The position numbers and the translations under genes are program-made. Below are positions 35,971 through 45,146 of a stretch of DNA of 64,000 nt, in pieces. Source of the stretch: Streptomyces sp. NBC_00078 (lineage in GTDB: Bacteria; Actinomycetota; Actinomycetes; Streptomycetales; Streptomycetaceae). Position 1 is the stretch's first letter, and each line of letters opens with the position of its first letter. The notes under the pieces were generated by a model. The model was given only the letters and a program-made list of their open reading frames with translations. It was not told the origin of the DNA and ran no database searches. Where the stretch lies: the NCBI RefSeq assembly GCF_026343335.1, contig NZ_JAPELX010000001.1:3906001-3970000 (forward strand). Direction: 5' to 3'.

Positions 35971-37089
35971 TCAGGCGCCTCGCGGATACCTCGCGAGCCA
36001 GCCCGGCGCGGAGCCGGCCGGCCCGTGCAGTGCCGGGCCCTGGGTCATCTCCATGGCGAAGTCGTCGGCCAGTTCGAGGAGGGTGGCGCGGCCCTCCAGT
36101 TCGGTCAGCCAGGCCGGCGGGAGGGCGGTCTCGCCGTGCAGGGCGCCCAGGAGGCCGCCCGTCACGGCGCCCGTCGCGCCGGACGGGCCGTCGTGGTTCA
36201 CGGCGAGGCGCAGCCCGTGCCGGACGTCCTCGGCCACCAGCGCGCAGTACACGGCGCCTGCCAGCACCCCCTCCGCCGTGCCGTCCCCCGCCAGCTCGGC
36301 GACCCGGGCCGGTGTCGGCATCCCCTGCCGTACCGCGCCCAGCGCGTGCTGCAGCGCGTCCGAGACGGACTGGTGCCCCGGCCGCGCGGCGAGCAGCGCG
36401 AGCGCCCGCTGCACGGCGCCGTCGAGGCTCTCGCCGCGGGCGAGACCGTGCACGATCACCGCGTACGCCCCCGCCGAGAGGTAGGCCATCGGATGCCCGT
36501 GGGTCTGCGCCGCGCACTCGACGGCCAGCTGGACCACCAGCTGCGGCTCCCAGCCGACCAGCAGCCCGAAGGGCGCGGAGCGGGCGGTCGCCTCGGGTCC
36601 GACGTCGCCCGGGTTCTTGGGCGCGTCCAGGGTCCCCATGGTCTCGTCGCCGAACCCGAGCAGCAGTGAGCGGGCCGGGTCCCGGCGGGCGTACAGCCAC
36701 TCCTCGCGCGCCAGCCACCCGTCGTCCTTGCGGCGCTCGTCGGGCCCCCAGTCGCGCTGGGTGGCCGCCCAGCGCAGATACGCCCGGTGCAGATCGGTCG
36801 GCGGATGCCAGGCGCCCGTGTCCCGCCGCACCTGGGCCCGTATCAGCCCGTCCAGGGTGAACAGGGTGAGCTGTGTGAGATGCGTGACGGCGCCGCGTCT
36901 GCCGTATGCGGGGGCGAGGTCCACGACGCCCTCGGCGCCGTGCGCCCCACGGATCTCGTCGAGATCCAGCTCGTCGACAGGCGCTCCCAGGGCGTCCCCG
37001 AGCGCGGACCCGAGCAGGGCCCCCCGCACGCGGCTCCGAAAGTCCTGCTGCTCGACACGGCCCCATAGGGCCCCGGCTGTCGCACTCAC
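35971..37089 (-). CDS. ADP-ribosylglycohydrolase-fold protein with altered metal motifs
   Basis: This ~372-residue protein follows the ARH/DraG fold: RGALLGSALGDALGAPVDE at the N-terminus and GAVTGGLLGALHG near the C-terminus. Active family members have TDDT early and GDSD(S/T) late as di-metal ligands. Here the first reads VTHLTQL and the second NHDGPSGATG, so most ligands are missing. It may bind ADP-ribose or act as a pseudoenzyme. The GTG at 37089 has GGGGAGG upstream; an ATG at 37134 is the alternative. It faces the DinB-like gene convergently. Confidence 0.82.
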   Translation of the reverse strand: MSATAGALWGRVEQQDFRSRVRGALLGSALGDALGAPVDELDLDEIRGAHGAEGVVDLAPAYGRRGAVTHLTQLTLFTLDGLIRAQVRRDTGAWHPPTDLHRAYLRWAATQRDWGPDERRKDDGWLAREEWLYARRDPARSLLLGFGDETMGTLDAPKNPGDVGPEATARSAPFGLLVGWEPQLVVQLAVECAAQTHGHPMAYLSAGAYAVIVHGLARGESLDGAVQRALALLAARPGHQSVSDALQHALGAVRQGMPTPARVAELAGDGTAEGVLAGAVYCALVAEDVRHGLRLAVNHDGPSGATGAVTGGLLGALHGETALPPAWLTELEGRATLLELADDFAMEMTQGPALHGPAGSAPGWLARYPRGA

Positions 37090-37260
37090 CAAGACCTCCC
37101 CGACGGCACCGCCCGACGCATGACAGCTCAGCACTGTAATCGAACGGGAACGGTCCGTTCAGGGGGCGGATTGCTATGTGAGATGTGACCTGAGTGGTCC
37201 CGAGTGATCAGTTTTCACCCTTACCGGGTGACATGGCAGACGTGGACGCACTGATCGCGT

Positions 37261-39660
37261 TCACGAGGCTTCGAGGACTGCCTCGCGCCGTTCGCGCGCC
37301 CAGGGGTAGTCCGGGTTGAGTTCCAGGGCTCGGTCCAGGGAGGCCAGCGCCTCAGCGTGGCGGCCCAGGTTGAGCAGGGACGCGCCGCGGCTGGCGTGAG
37401 CCGAGGCGTAGTCGGGGTCGACGGCGAGCGCTCGGTCGTAGGCGGCGAGGGCCTCCGTGTCGCGGCCCGCGACCCGCAGGGCGTCGCCGCGTTCGCAGTG
37501 GCCCCAGCCCCAGTCGGGCCACAGGCTGAGGGCGTGGTCGAGGTCGGCGAGCTGGCGGGTGTGGTCGCCGCGGCCGCGCCAGACGCGGGCGCGGCGGCCG
37601 AGGGCCCAGGCGTAGTCCGGCTTGAGTTCGAGGGCGCGGTCGAAGTCCGCGAGGGCCGCGTCGAGTTGGCCCAGGCGCTCACGGGTCGCGCCGCGGGAGG
37701 CGCGGGCGAACGCGCTGGTGGGGTCGAGCCGGATGCCCTCGGACAGGTCGCGGACCGCCTCCTCGGAATGACGCAGGAGGCGATGCAACTCACCGCGCAG
37801 GATGATGTTCCAGGGATTGTCCGGCTCCAGGGCGACCACCCGGTCGTAGAGGCCGAGCGCCGCATGGTGATCACCACGGACCTGGCTCAGCGTGACGGCC
37901 TTGGCGCGCAGGACCCGCACCAGGCCGGGATCGAGGTCGAGGGCGTGGTCGTACTCCTGGAGCGCGCGCTCGTTGTCGCCGTCGCGGGAGAGGGCCTCAC
38001 CCCGCGCGGCGTGGGCCCGCGCGCGCCATGGCTCGTCGGTGCCGGCCCGGCTCAGCAGCCGGCGCAGCGCCTCGGCGATCCCGCCCTCCGCGAGGGCCTC
38101 GGACAGGTCGCGGCCCCACGCCCGTACGGCATCCGCGTCCGTGTCCTCGCCCGCCTCGGTCAGCAGTCTCGCCCAGCGCCGGGCCGTGTCGTCGCCGTGG
38201 TCGCAGGAGGTGACGAAGTCGTCAAGGGCCGCGGGCAGTGCGGCCCGCGGCGTCGCGCACAGGAAGTGGTACGACTCGGCGAGGCGCAGCTCCCGCCAGC
38301 GCTCCTCCTGCCGGAACTCGGCGGGTTCCAGGCCCGCTTCGGCCTCCTCCCGCCACCTCGCGAACGTCTCGGCGAGCCGCCCGTGCCGCTCCGTCCACCC
38401 TCGCGGCGACCGGCTGCGCTGCAACCGCAGCATCGGCGTCCTTACGACGTCGTGGTACTGCGCCCGCGCGCCGCGCTCGTCGACGAACGGAAGGCCTCTC
38501 AACCACCCGTACAGTGCGTCGAGTTGATCGCCCGGGCAGTCGACGACGGCCCGGAACACGTCCGCGTCCAGTCGCCGCGGCAGTGCGCACGCCAGCGCGG
38601 CCGAACGCCGTACGGGATCGCGCTCCCACTTCAGGAACCGTTCCACCGCGTCGACGCTCGGGTCCCCGACACCTCCCGGGTCGGCGGGCCGGGTCCGGGC
38701 GAGGGTGGACACGAGCACCGGGAGGCCGGCCGTCAGCCGCAGCACCTCCGCCACCACGGGCTCGTCCACGACTCCCTCACCGGCCAGCAGGTCCCGCGCC
38801 TCCGCCTCCGTGAAGGGTCCCAGCGGCAGCTCGGTCATGAAGTCCGCGAAGCCGCCCCAGCGTGCCGAGCCGAAGGGGCGCTGCCCGGCCGTCACCACCA
38901 TGGTGGTGGCGGGCAGGGTGCCGTATCTCTCGGTCGCCATCAGGTCGTGCAGCCAGCCGTCGAGGAACGGGCCGGTGCGCTCGTACGTGTCGAGGAACAG
39001 GACGAGCCATGGTGCGCTGTCAGCCGCCTCGGTGAGTTCGTTCAGCAGCACCGGGGTCAGCACGCGCTCGGGGGACAGCACGATCTGCAGGTCCTCCTGG
39101 TTGCGGAAGCGCGCGCTGAGGCCTGCCCGCAACCGGTCCGCGCCCTGGGCGAGTTGACCGGGGTCGACGGCACCGACGAAGGGGCCGGCCCCGGGCAGCA
39201 GCCCCAGTCCGGCCAGGCCGACGCGGACCGCCGTCGCGGTCACCGGGGAGGGCCCGTCCGGCTCGGGCTCCAAGGCCGCCAGGGCCGCCTCCGCCTCGTG
39301 CCGCCGCTCGCGGTGCGCGGCCAGCAGGCGGTCGAGTTCCTTGAACCTGGCTCCCTGCCCGGAGAGTTGCCGGCTGATCGCCGCCATCGCCTCCGGTACG
39401 CTCCCGGCGTTCTCGTCGACGTATGCCGTCAGCGCCCCGCGCTCCCGCGCGATCTGCTCCAACTCCCTCAGCAGGAAGGTCTTTCCGACGCCGGCGTTGC
39501 CGTGCACATGGAAGAGGAAACGGTGCCGCTCGTCCTCGGGCGGAAGGTCGAAGTTGGCCCGGAACGCGGCCCGTTCGTCGCTCCGCCCCACGAATCCGGC
39601 CCGTCTGCGCTGCCGGATCAGCTCCTGCATCGACGGCCGCGTCGACCTCATCGGTCCCAC
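37261..39660 (-). CDS. STAND-type NTPase with C-terminal TPR repeats
   Basis: The 799-residue protein has FVGRSDE ahead of a Walker A (GNAGVGKTFLL, residues ~54-64), a Walker B (WLVLFLDTYE, ~225) and arginine-containing sensor segments, followed by a middle helical region and about eight TPRs (~560-795) of 34 residues such as ALQEYDHALDLDPGLVRV. This design (NTPase switch plus protein-binding repeats) is typical of signalling and defence regulators. No effector domain is visible at either end. It is divergent from the protease operon at 39.8 kb with a ~128-base gap, so the two may be linked in function. Confidence 0.85.
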   Translation of the reverse strand: MGPMRSTRPSMQELIRQRRRAGFVGRSDERAAFRANFDLPPEDERHRFLFHVHGNAGVGKTFLLRELEQIARERGALTAYVDENAGSVPEAMAAISRQLSGQGARFKELDRLLAAHRERRHEAEAALAALEPEPDGPSPVTATAVRVGLAGLGLLPGAGPFVGAVDPGQLAQGADRLRAGLSARFRNQEDLQIVLSPERVLTPVLLNELTEAADSAPWLVLFLDTYERTGPFLDGWLHDLMATERYGTLPATTMVVTAGQRPFGSARWGGFADFMTELPLGPFTEAEARDLLAGEGVVDEPVVAEVLRLTAGLPVLVSTLARTRPADPGGVGDPSVDAVERFLKWERDPVRRSAALACALPRRLDADVFRAVVDCPGDQLDALYGWLRGLPFVDERGARAQYHDVVRTPMLRLQRSRSPRGWTERHGRLAETFARWREEAEAGLEPAEFRQEERWRELRLAESYHFLCATPRAALPAALDDFVTSCDHGDDTARRWARLLTEAGEDTDADAVRAWGRDLSEALAEGGIAEALRRLLSRAGTDEPWRARAHAARGEALSRDGDNERALQEYDHALDLDPGLVRVLRAKAVTLSQVRGDHHAALGLYDRVVALEPDNPWNIILRGELHRLLRHSEEAVRDLSEGIRLDPTSAFARASRGATRERLGQLDAALADFDRALELKPDYAWALGRRARVWRGRGDHTRQLADLDHALSLWPDWGWGHCERGDALRVAGRDTEALAAYDRALAVDPDYASAHASRGASLLNLGRHAEALASLDRALELNPDYPWARERREAVLEAS

Positions 39661-39788
39661 CCCCGTAGCCGGTCCCGTGTAAGTCTCGCAGAGATGTTCA
39701 CCTCCTTGGCCGCCAACAACCCGTCATCGACCGGGAAACTCTACGATGCACAGGAGTGCGCGCGATGACGGGGTGACGGAGGGTGAGC

Positions 39789-40097
39789 ATGCCACGGGGT
39801 GGGCACGACGAGGGCTGGCTGGACCTGGCTGACGCCATTGAGGTGCTGCGAAACCAGCTGTCGGAGGCGCAACGCCGGGGGCAGGGTTCCCCGCTGCGCT
39901 TCGTTCTGGGCGAGATCACGGCGGAGTTCGAGATCGAGCTGGTGCGGGCGAAGAACGGCGGCGGCGCGCTGCGGTTCGGTGTCGTGGAGGCCGATGCCCG
40001 CCGGGAGCGCTCGGCACGGTCCACACAGCGCGTGACCCTGCGGCTGACCCCGGAGCTCGACGGCAGCGGGCGCGTGGCCGTGAGCGACGTCGAGTGA
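39789..40097 (+). CDS. small trypsin-co-occurring (trypco2-like) protein
   Basis: This 102-residue protein reads GWLDLADAIEVLRNQLSEAQ, then LRFVLGEITAEFEIEL and a beta-rich tail ending in a Gly-rich turn. I recognise it as a trypco2-like domain, a small partner commonly encoded beside trypsin-like proteases in bacterial NTP-dependent conflict systems. The ATG at 39789 has GGAGG six bases before it. It is 25 bases upstream of the protease/NTPase gene, in one operon. The family call is from pattern memory. Confidence 0.7.
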   Translation: MPRGGHDEGWLDLADAIEVLRNQLSEAQRRGQGSPLRFVLGEITAEFEIELVRAKNGGGALRFGVVEADARRERSARSTQRVTLRLTPELDGSGRVAVSDVE

Positions 40098-40122
40098 GCC
40101 GGCCGATCCCGGAGGCGGACCG

Positions 40123-43100
40123 ATGCAGCTGAAGCAGGTCGTCAAGGTTCGCGGCGCGGGTTTCGGCACCGGCTATCTGATCGCGCCGCGGCTCGTCCTG
40201 ACCGCCGCGCATGTGGCGCCGCCGCTCCACGGGAGGGCGGAGATCGTTCTTCCCGAGTCGGACGAGACCGTCCCTGCGGTCGTGCGGTGGCGAAGGCATG
40301 ACGACACCGTGGACGCCGCCCTGCTGGAGATCCCGGCCGACCTGGACTGGCCGACGCCCGAGCCGCTGCGCGGTCCCCGCGGCCGGCGCCCGCAGCGCTG
40401 GGGGCGGTTCGTGACGGGCGGCACCCAACTGCGCGTCTCCCTCGCGGGATTCCCGCGGCAACAGCGGACCAGTACGGTCCGGGACGGGGAGACACTGACT
40501 AGCCGCGGCTGGGAGGCGCCGACCGGCTGGGTCAGACCGCACGGTGGCACGAACCCCTTCGAAATCCTCGACGACGCCGGTCAGCTGGCGATCGACACCG
40601 CGGGACTCGACCACGAAAGGGCCGCGAGGACCACCCCCTGGTCCGGGATGTCGGGCGCGGCCGTCTTCCCGTACGGGGAGGAGCTGCTGCTCGGCGTGGT
40701 GCGGGACGACCTCCGGCCCAGCCATGGCACCCGGCTGGCGTTCACCCGCAGCGAGGACCTGCTGGCCTCAGCCGAGTTCCGCGCGGTGGTCCGCGAGGCG
40801 ACCTCCGTCGACCCGACGCCCGAACCGGCCGAGCTCACCGGCCTGTTGGAGCCGACCCCGCCCAAACGGGAGGTGACCTCCCCCACCATGCTGCTGCGGG
40901 CCGACGCCGAGGTCGTGTCATTCCACGGCCGGGAGGACACGCTCACCGAGCTGGTGCAGTGGTGTGTGACAGATCGGGACGGTCTTCCCTCCGTCCGGGT
41001 GCTCACCGGCCCGGGCGGGCAGGGCAAGACCCGGCTGGCCAGGCAGCTGACGGCGCGGATGCGGGAACGCGGCTGGGTGGCCGGCCAGGTGGTCCGCGAG
41101 CCCCTCGACCTGCGGGTGCTGCGCACCGTCCAGCGCCCGCAGCTGTTGGTCGTCGACTACGCCGAGACCCGGCCCGAGCTGGTCAGGGAGCTGCGGGAGC
41201 AGACCGAGCGGGCCGGGCACACGGTGCGCCTGCTGCTGCTCGCCCGTTCGCTCGGCTCCTGGCAGATCAGGGCGACCGGCGCGCTGCGCGAGATCAGGCT
41301 GCACGCGCTCAGTCCCGCCGCCGCCGACCGGGCGCAGTCGTTCCGGACGGCGGCCCGCGACCTCTCCCGACGCCTCGCGGAGGTGACGGGCGAGACGGGC
41401 GTCGACTGGCCCGGCGTCGCGGACGCCCTCCCCGCGGCCCGCCCTCAAGGGAGCACAAGGACCGAGACGGCGCTGACCGCGCAGATGGCGGCACTGGCCG
41501 CCCTGCTGAGCCGGGTGCGGATCACCCCGCAGGACGGGGAGCCGCTGGAGGCCGAACTCCTGGGCCACGAGCTGAAGTACTGGCTGGAGAGCGCGGACGG
41601 GTGGGGCATGGGGCGAAGAGAGAAGAGCCTTCTCGACGTCGCCGTGGCGGCGGCCGTGCTGTGTCCCGTGCAGGACGAGCGGGAGGCCCGCGAGGCCCTC
41701 GCACGGCTGCTGCCCGACGAACCGCCGTCGCTGAGGGCGAACATCGCCGCCTGGCTGCGCGAGGTGTACCCGCCGTCCGAGGACCGTTACTGGGGCCAGT
41801 TGGAGCCGGACCGGCTCGCGGAGTACCACGCCTCCGACCAGGTCATCCATGACGCGGGACTGCTCGGGAGGCTGTTCGCCCACGCCCCGGACCACCAGCG
41901 GGTGCAGACCCTCACCGTGCTGGCCCGGTCCGCCGTGGCCCACGTCAACGAGGGCCGCCCGGACAAGGCGCGCATCGTCATCGACCGGCTGCGCGAGGCG
42001 CTGCGCTCCGTGCCCGCCGACGTGCCGCTGACCGCCGCGATGCTGCGCGCGCACTCCGACACCCTGCCGGAACAGTCCCATGTACTGCGCGAGTACGCGC
42101 TCGACGTCGCCCGCGAGCTGAGCCGTCTGTGCCACGCGACGGGAGACGGTCCGCGGGCGCTCGGGGAGCGCGCGTGGGCTCTGCACAACCTGGCCGAGCG
42201 GCACCTGGCGGTCGGTGACTGGGAGGACGCGCGGGAGGCGGCCGCCGCCGCGGCGGCGATGCGCGAACGGCCGGCGGACGACGGGGCGACGACGCACCGC
42301 ACGGAGTGGGCCGACTCGCTGCTGGTGCTCTCGCGTGCCCTGAGCATGACCGGGCGCCTGATGGAGGCGCACCAGGCCGGGGACCAGGCCCTCGCCCTCT
42401 TCCGCGCATTGGCGGCGGAGGACGGCGAGGAGCGGGAGAAACGCGAGCACGGCCTGGTGCGGTCACTCGTCAACCAGTCGCGGGTGGTCTGGCAGCTCGA
42501 TCCGAACGCGATCTCCTTCGACCAGATCGCCAGGTCCGACGACCACACGGACGAGGCCGTCCGGCGTGCCCGTGAGCTGGCAGACCGGCACCCCGATCTG
42601 GATCCGCTCCTGCTCCCCGACGCCCTGGTGGCACGGGGCACGAGTCTGTGGCGCTTCCGGCGGCATACGGAGGCGCTGGCGCTGAGCGAGGAGGCGGTCG
42701 AGACCGCTCGCCGGCTGGCGGGAGAGAACCCGGACGCCTACTCCGCCGACCTCGCGCGTGCTCTGATGGGCCTGGCGGTCGACGCCAACGCCGCCTCACG
42801 GCCACGAGGCGAGGCGATGGCGCTCGTACAGGAGGCGATCGGACTGCTGCGCCCGCTGGCCCGGGATCTTCCCGCCGTCCACCGCTCCACGCTGGCGCAG
42901 ATGCTGCACAACCTCGCCTGGGAGCAGAGCGAGGCCGAGGACCACGCGGCGGCACAGGAATCCATCGCAGAGGCCATCAGCCATCGCCGGGACCTGGCGC
43001 GCGATCCGTACGGGATCGCGGTGCCGGCCCTGGCCCAGTCGGTGAGCGCGCTCGCCACCTTCCACGCGGACGCGGGAGACCAACGAGCGGCGGTGGAGCG

Positions 43101-44103
43101 TTTCGAAGAGGCTCTCGCCATCTACGCGGCGGCCCAACGGCCGCTCAGCGCAAGCAACTTGAAGGACCGCTCCGGAACGGCTCTCTCACTCGGTCTCGCC
43201 TACGACGCGCTCGACCGCCCGGCGGAGGCGCTGGCCGCCCTGAATCAGGCCCTCGACATCCGGCGCCGCCTCAGTGCGTACGCCCCCAGCCTCTACACCC
43301 AGGCGTACGCCCACACCCTCCACGACGGCTCCGACCTGTACCGCAGGCACGACCGGCAGGTCGCGGTACGCATCCTGCTGCGCCAGGCGCTGCCGCACTA
43401 CCGCCGCCTGTCCCGCGAGGACGAACGCGGACGTCAGGGGCTGGCCTTCTGCCTGCACGACCTCGGCAGCAGCTATGCGGCGGCCGCCTGGGGAGTGACG
43501 GCCGACCGCGCGGTTCCCGTGCTGCGGGAGGCGTACGAGCTGCGGGTGGAGCTCTCGGCCCAGGACCCGGGACACGAGGTTCACCTGGCCGACACCTGCG
43601 CGCAGTTGGGCCGTGCACTGATGTCGACGAGCCGCTTCCACGAGGCCGTCCGGATCGCGGAGCACGAGGTGCGCCTTCGGCGCGGGCTTTTCGGCACGGA
43701 CCCGGCCGGCCAGGAGCAGGCTCTCTACCTCGCCCTGTTGCGGCTGGCCGAGGGGCAGGCCATGACGGGACACGACGCCGCCGCCTGGCAGACCGCCCTT
43801 CAGGCGGAGGAGGCCTGCCGGGCGCTGACCGATCGCCCCGGTCTCCCGCCGGTCCGGATCGCGTTCCTGCTGCAACGACTGGCCCGGGCGTTGAGCCTGT
43901 GCGGCAGGCAGGACTGGCGCCGGGCCGTCCGTGCCGTGGAGCCGGCGCGGCGGGCCGTCCGCATCTGTCGCGGCCTGGTGGATCAGGACCCGGACCAGGC
44001 CCAGGCCGACCTGACGTGGAGTCTCCGCGTACTCGCCACCGTTCTGGACCGGGTCGGCCGCCACGACGAGGCCGTCGACGCACAACTGCGAAAAGGAGCA
44101 TGA
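40123..44103 (+). CDS. trypsin-like protease / NTPase / TPR fusion protein
   Basis: The 1326-residue protein has three parts. Residues ~1-215 are a trypsin-fold domain with His29 (LTAAHV), Asp near 64 (DDTVDAALLEI) and Ser near 177 (WSGMSGAAVF). Residues ~265-520 are a STAND/AAA-like NTPase with Walker A (GPGGQGKTRLA, ~296) and Walker B (LLVVDYAE, ~341). Residues ~600-1320 form a long TPR-like helical array. This matches proteases placed under NTPase control in bacterial conflict systems: the TPRs sense a trigger, the NTPase switches, the protease acts. The ATG follows GGAGG. A small trypco2-like gene precedes it and a DUF4913-like gene follows four bases later. Confidence 0.85.
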   Translation: MQLKQVVKVRGAGFGTGYLIAPRLVLTAAHVAPPLHGRAEIVLPESDETVPAVVRWRRHDDTVDAALLEIPADLDWPTPEPLRGPRGRRPQRWGRFVTGGTQLRVSLAGFPRQQRTSTVRDGETLTSRGWEAPTGWVRPHGGTNPFEILDDAGQLAIDTAGLDHERAARTTPWSGMSGAAVFPYGEELLLGVVRDDLRPSHGTRLAFTRSEDLLASAEFRAVVREATSVDPTPEPAELTGLLEPTPPKREVTSPTMLLRADAEVVSFHGREDTLTELVQWCVTDRDGLPSVRVLTGPGGQGKTRLARQLTARMRERGWVAGQVVREPLDLRVLRTVQRPQLLVVDYAETRPELVRELREQTERAGHTVRLLLLARSLGSWQIRATGALREIRLHALSPAAADRAQSFRTAARDLSRRLAEVTGETGVDWPGVADALPAARPQGSTRTETALTAQMAALAALLSRVRITPQDGEPLEAELLGHELKYWLESADGWGMGRREKSLLDVAVAAAVLCPVQDEREAREALARLLPDEPPSLRANIAAWLREVYPPSEDRYWGQLEPDRLAEYHASDQVIHDAGLLGRLFAHAPDHQRVQTLTVLARSAVAHVNEGRPDKARIVIDRLREALRSVPADVPLTAAMLRAHSDTLPEQSHVLREYALDVARELSRLCHATGDGPRALGERAWALHNLAERHLAVGDWEDAREAAAAAAAMRERPADDGATTHRTEWADSLLVLSRALSMTGRLMEAHQAGDQALALFRALAAEDGEEREKREHGLVRSLVNQSRVVWQLDPNAISFDQIARSDDHTDEAVRRARELADRHPDLDPLLLPDALVARGTSLWRFRRHTEALALSEEAVETARRLAGENPDAYSADLARALMGLAVDANAASRPRGEAMALVQEAIGLLRPLARDLPAVHRSTLAQMLHNLAWEQSEAEDHAAAQESIAEAISHRRDLARDPYGIAVPALAQSVSALATFHADAGDQRAAVERFEEALAIYAAAQRPLSASNLKDRSGTALSLGLAYDALDRPAEALAALNQALDIRRRLSAYAPSLYTQAYAHTLHDGSDLYRRHDRQVAVRILLRQALPHYRRLSREDERGRQGLAFCLHDLGSSYAAAAWGVTADRAVPVLREAYELRVELSAQDPGHEVHLADTCAQLGRALMSTSRFHEAVRIAEHEVRLRRGLFGTDPAGQEQALYLALLRLAEGQAMTGHDAAAWQTALQAEEACRALTDRPGLPPVRIAFLLQRLARALSLCGRQDWRRAVRAVEPARRAVRICRGLVDQDPDQAQADLTWSLRVLATVLDRVGRHDEAVDAQLRKGA

Positions 44104-44107
44104 CGCC

Positions 44108-44560
44108 ATGACGTCACCCCGCGACGAGGGTCAGGACGAGTCGCTCGACGACATCCGACGCGACGAGCAGGAGGCCGCCCGCTCGGGAGAGCTGTTCTAC
44201 GGCAACGTCAACGAGTTCGTCGTCGACCGGCTGGTCTATCTGCTGACCCCGCCCGCTCCGGCGTCCGGACGGGTCTGGTGCACGGAGTGGTACCGGCACG
44301 CTCAGGCGCTGTCCCGGCTGGACTCCCTGTGGCGGGCCTGGGAGATGCTGCGCTTCGATCCCTCTCTGGGCATGTCGAACTGGTGGCTCCACCACGCGGA
44401 CCCGCACTGGGCTGCCCTGACGGACCCGGTCACGGGGCCGTTCGCGCAGTGCGTGGGCGGCCACCGCCCGCCTGCGCCCGTGCAGGTCATGGAGCCGCCG
44501 GACGGGCTCTTCTTCGACCAGAGGCAGTCGCCGTCCAGGGATCCGTTCGCCCTCGACTGA
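44108..44560 (+). CDS. DUF4913-like protein
   Basis: The 150-residue soluble protein has the pattern WCTEWYRHAQALSRLDSLWRAWE followed by MSNWWLHHADPHWAAL, which is typical of DUF4913, a family common on actinobacterial plasmids and integrative elements. Biochemical function is unknown. It starts four bases after the protease gene's stop, with AAGGAG inside that gene's end, so it is part of the operon. In DUF4913 hosts it often sits among transfer genes; none are seen here. Confidence 0.75.
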   Translation: MTSPRDEGQDESLDDIRRDEQEAARSGELFYGNVNEFVVDRLVYLLTPPAPASGRVWCTEWYRHAQALSRLDSLWRAWEMLRFDPSLGMSNWWLHHADPHWAALTDPVTGPFAQCVGGHRPPAPVQVMEPPDGLFFDQRQSPSRDPFALD

Positions 44561-44621
44561 GTGGCCCGGGCCGCCCGCAATCTGGCTCAACAGGCGCAGC
44601 CGGACCGGTCGTCACGAGAAG

Positions 44622-45137
44622 ATGGCTGTCATGTCCACCAACACACCCCCCCATGCCCGGGCCCTCTCGCTGACCGCCGCCCTCCTCACCGCGAGCGTCG
44701 CCCTCTACATAGCCCTCGTGGCCTTCGGCAACATCACGGACTTCGGTACCAACCAGGCGTTCGTACAACACGTTCTGGCCATGGACACCACGTTCAAGGA
44801 CGACGACCTGATGTGGAGAGCCGTCACCAACAAGGGCCTGCAGAACGCTGCTTACGTCCTCATCATCGTCTGGGAGACCGTCGCGGCCCTGGTCCTCGCC
44901 TACGGCACCTGGATGTGGGCCCGGCGTGACCACGCCCGCGCCCGCTCCATCTCCACGTACGGCCTGCTGATGCTCCTGCTCCTGTTCGGCGCCGGGTTCA
45001 TCGCGATCGGCGGGGAGTGGTTCTCCATGTGGCAGTCGAAGACGTGGAACGGGCTCGACGCGGCGCTGCGGGTGTTCGTGCTGAGCGGGGTCGTGCTGAT
45101 CATCGTGCAGTTGACCGGCCGCGGGGCCGAGGACTGA
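44622..45137 (+). CDS. DUF2165-family small membrane protein
   Basis: This 171-residue protein has four hydrophobic helices and motifs of DUF2165 (FGNITDFGTN, FVQHVLAMD, NAAYVLIIVWE, FIAIGGEWFSMWQS). Family members are predicted inner-membrane proteins of unknown role. The start could be the ATG at 44622 or the one at 44631. It lies alone between the conflict operon and a convergent gene. Confidence 0.85.
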   Translation: MAVMSTNTPPHARALSLTAALLTASVALYIALVAFGNITDFGTNQAFVQHVLAMDTTFKDDDLMWRAVTNKGLQNAAYVLIIVWETVAALVLAYGTWMWARRDHARARSISTYGLLMLLLLFGAGFIAIGGEWFSMWQSKTWNGLDAALRVFVLSGVVLIIVQLTGRGAED

Positions 45138-45146
45138 GCAACGCCG

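Noticed and set aside
37216..37230. CACCC-TTACC-GGGTG hairpin after the STAND NTPase gene
   Set aside because: Only five base pairs; too weak to call a terminator.
42648..44111. 487-codon frame inside the protease/NTPase/TPR gene
   Set aside because: It lies in another frame of a clearly coding TPR region and shows no motif.
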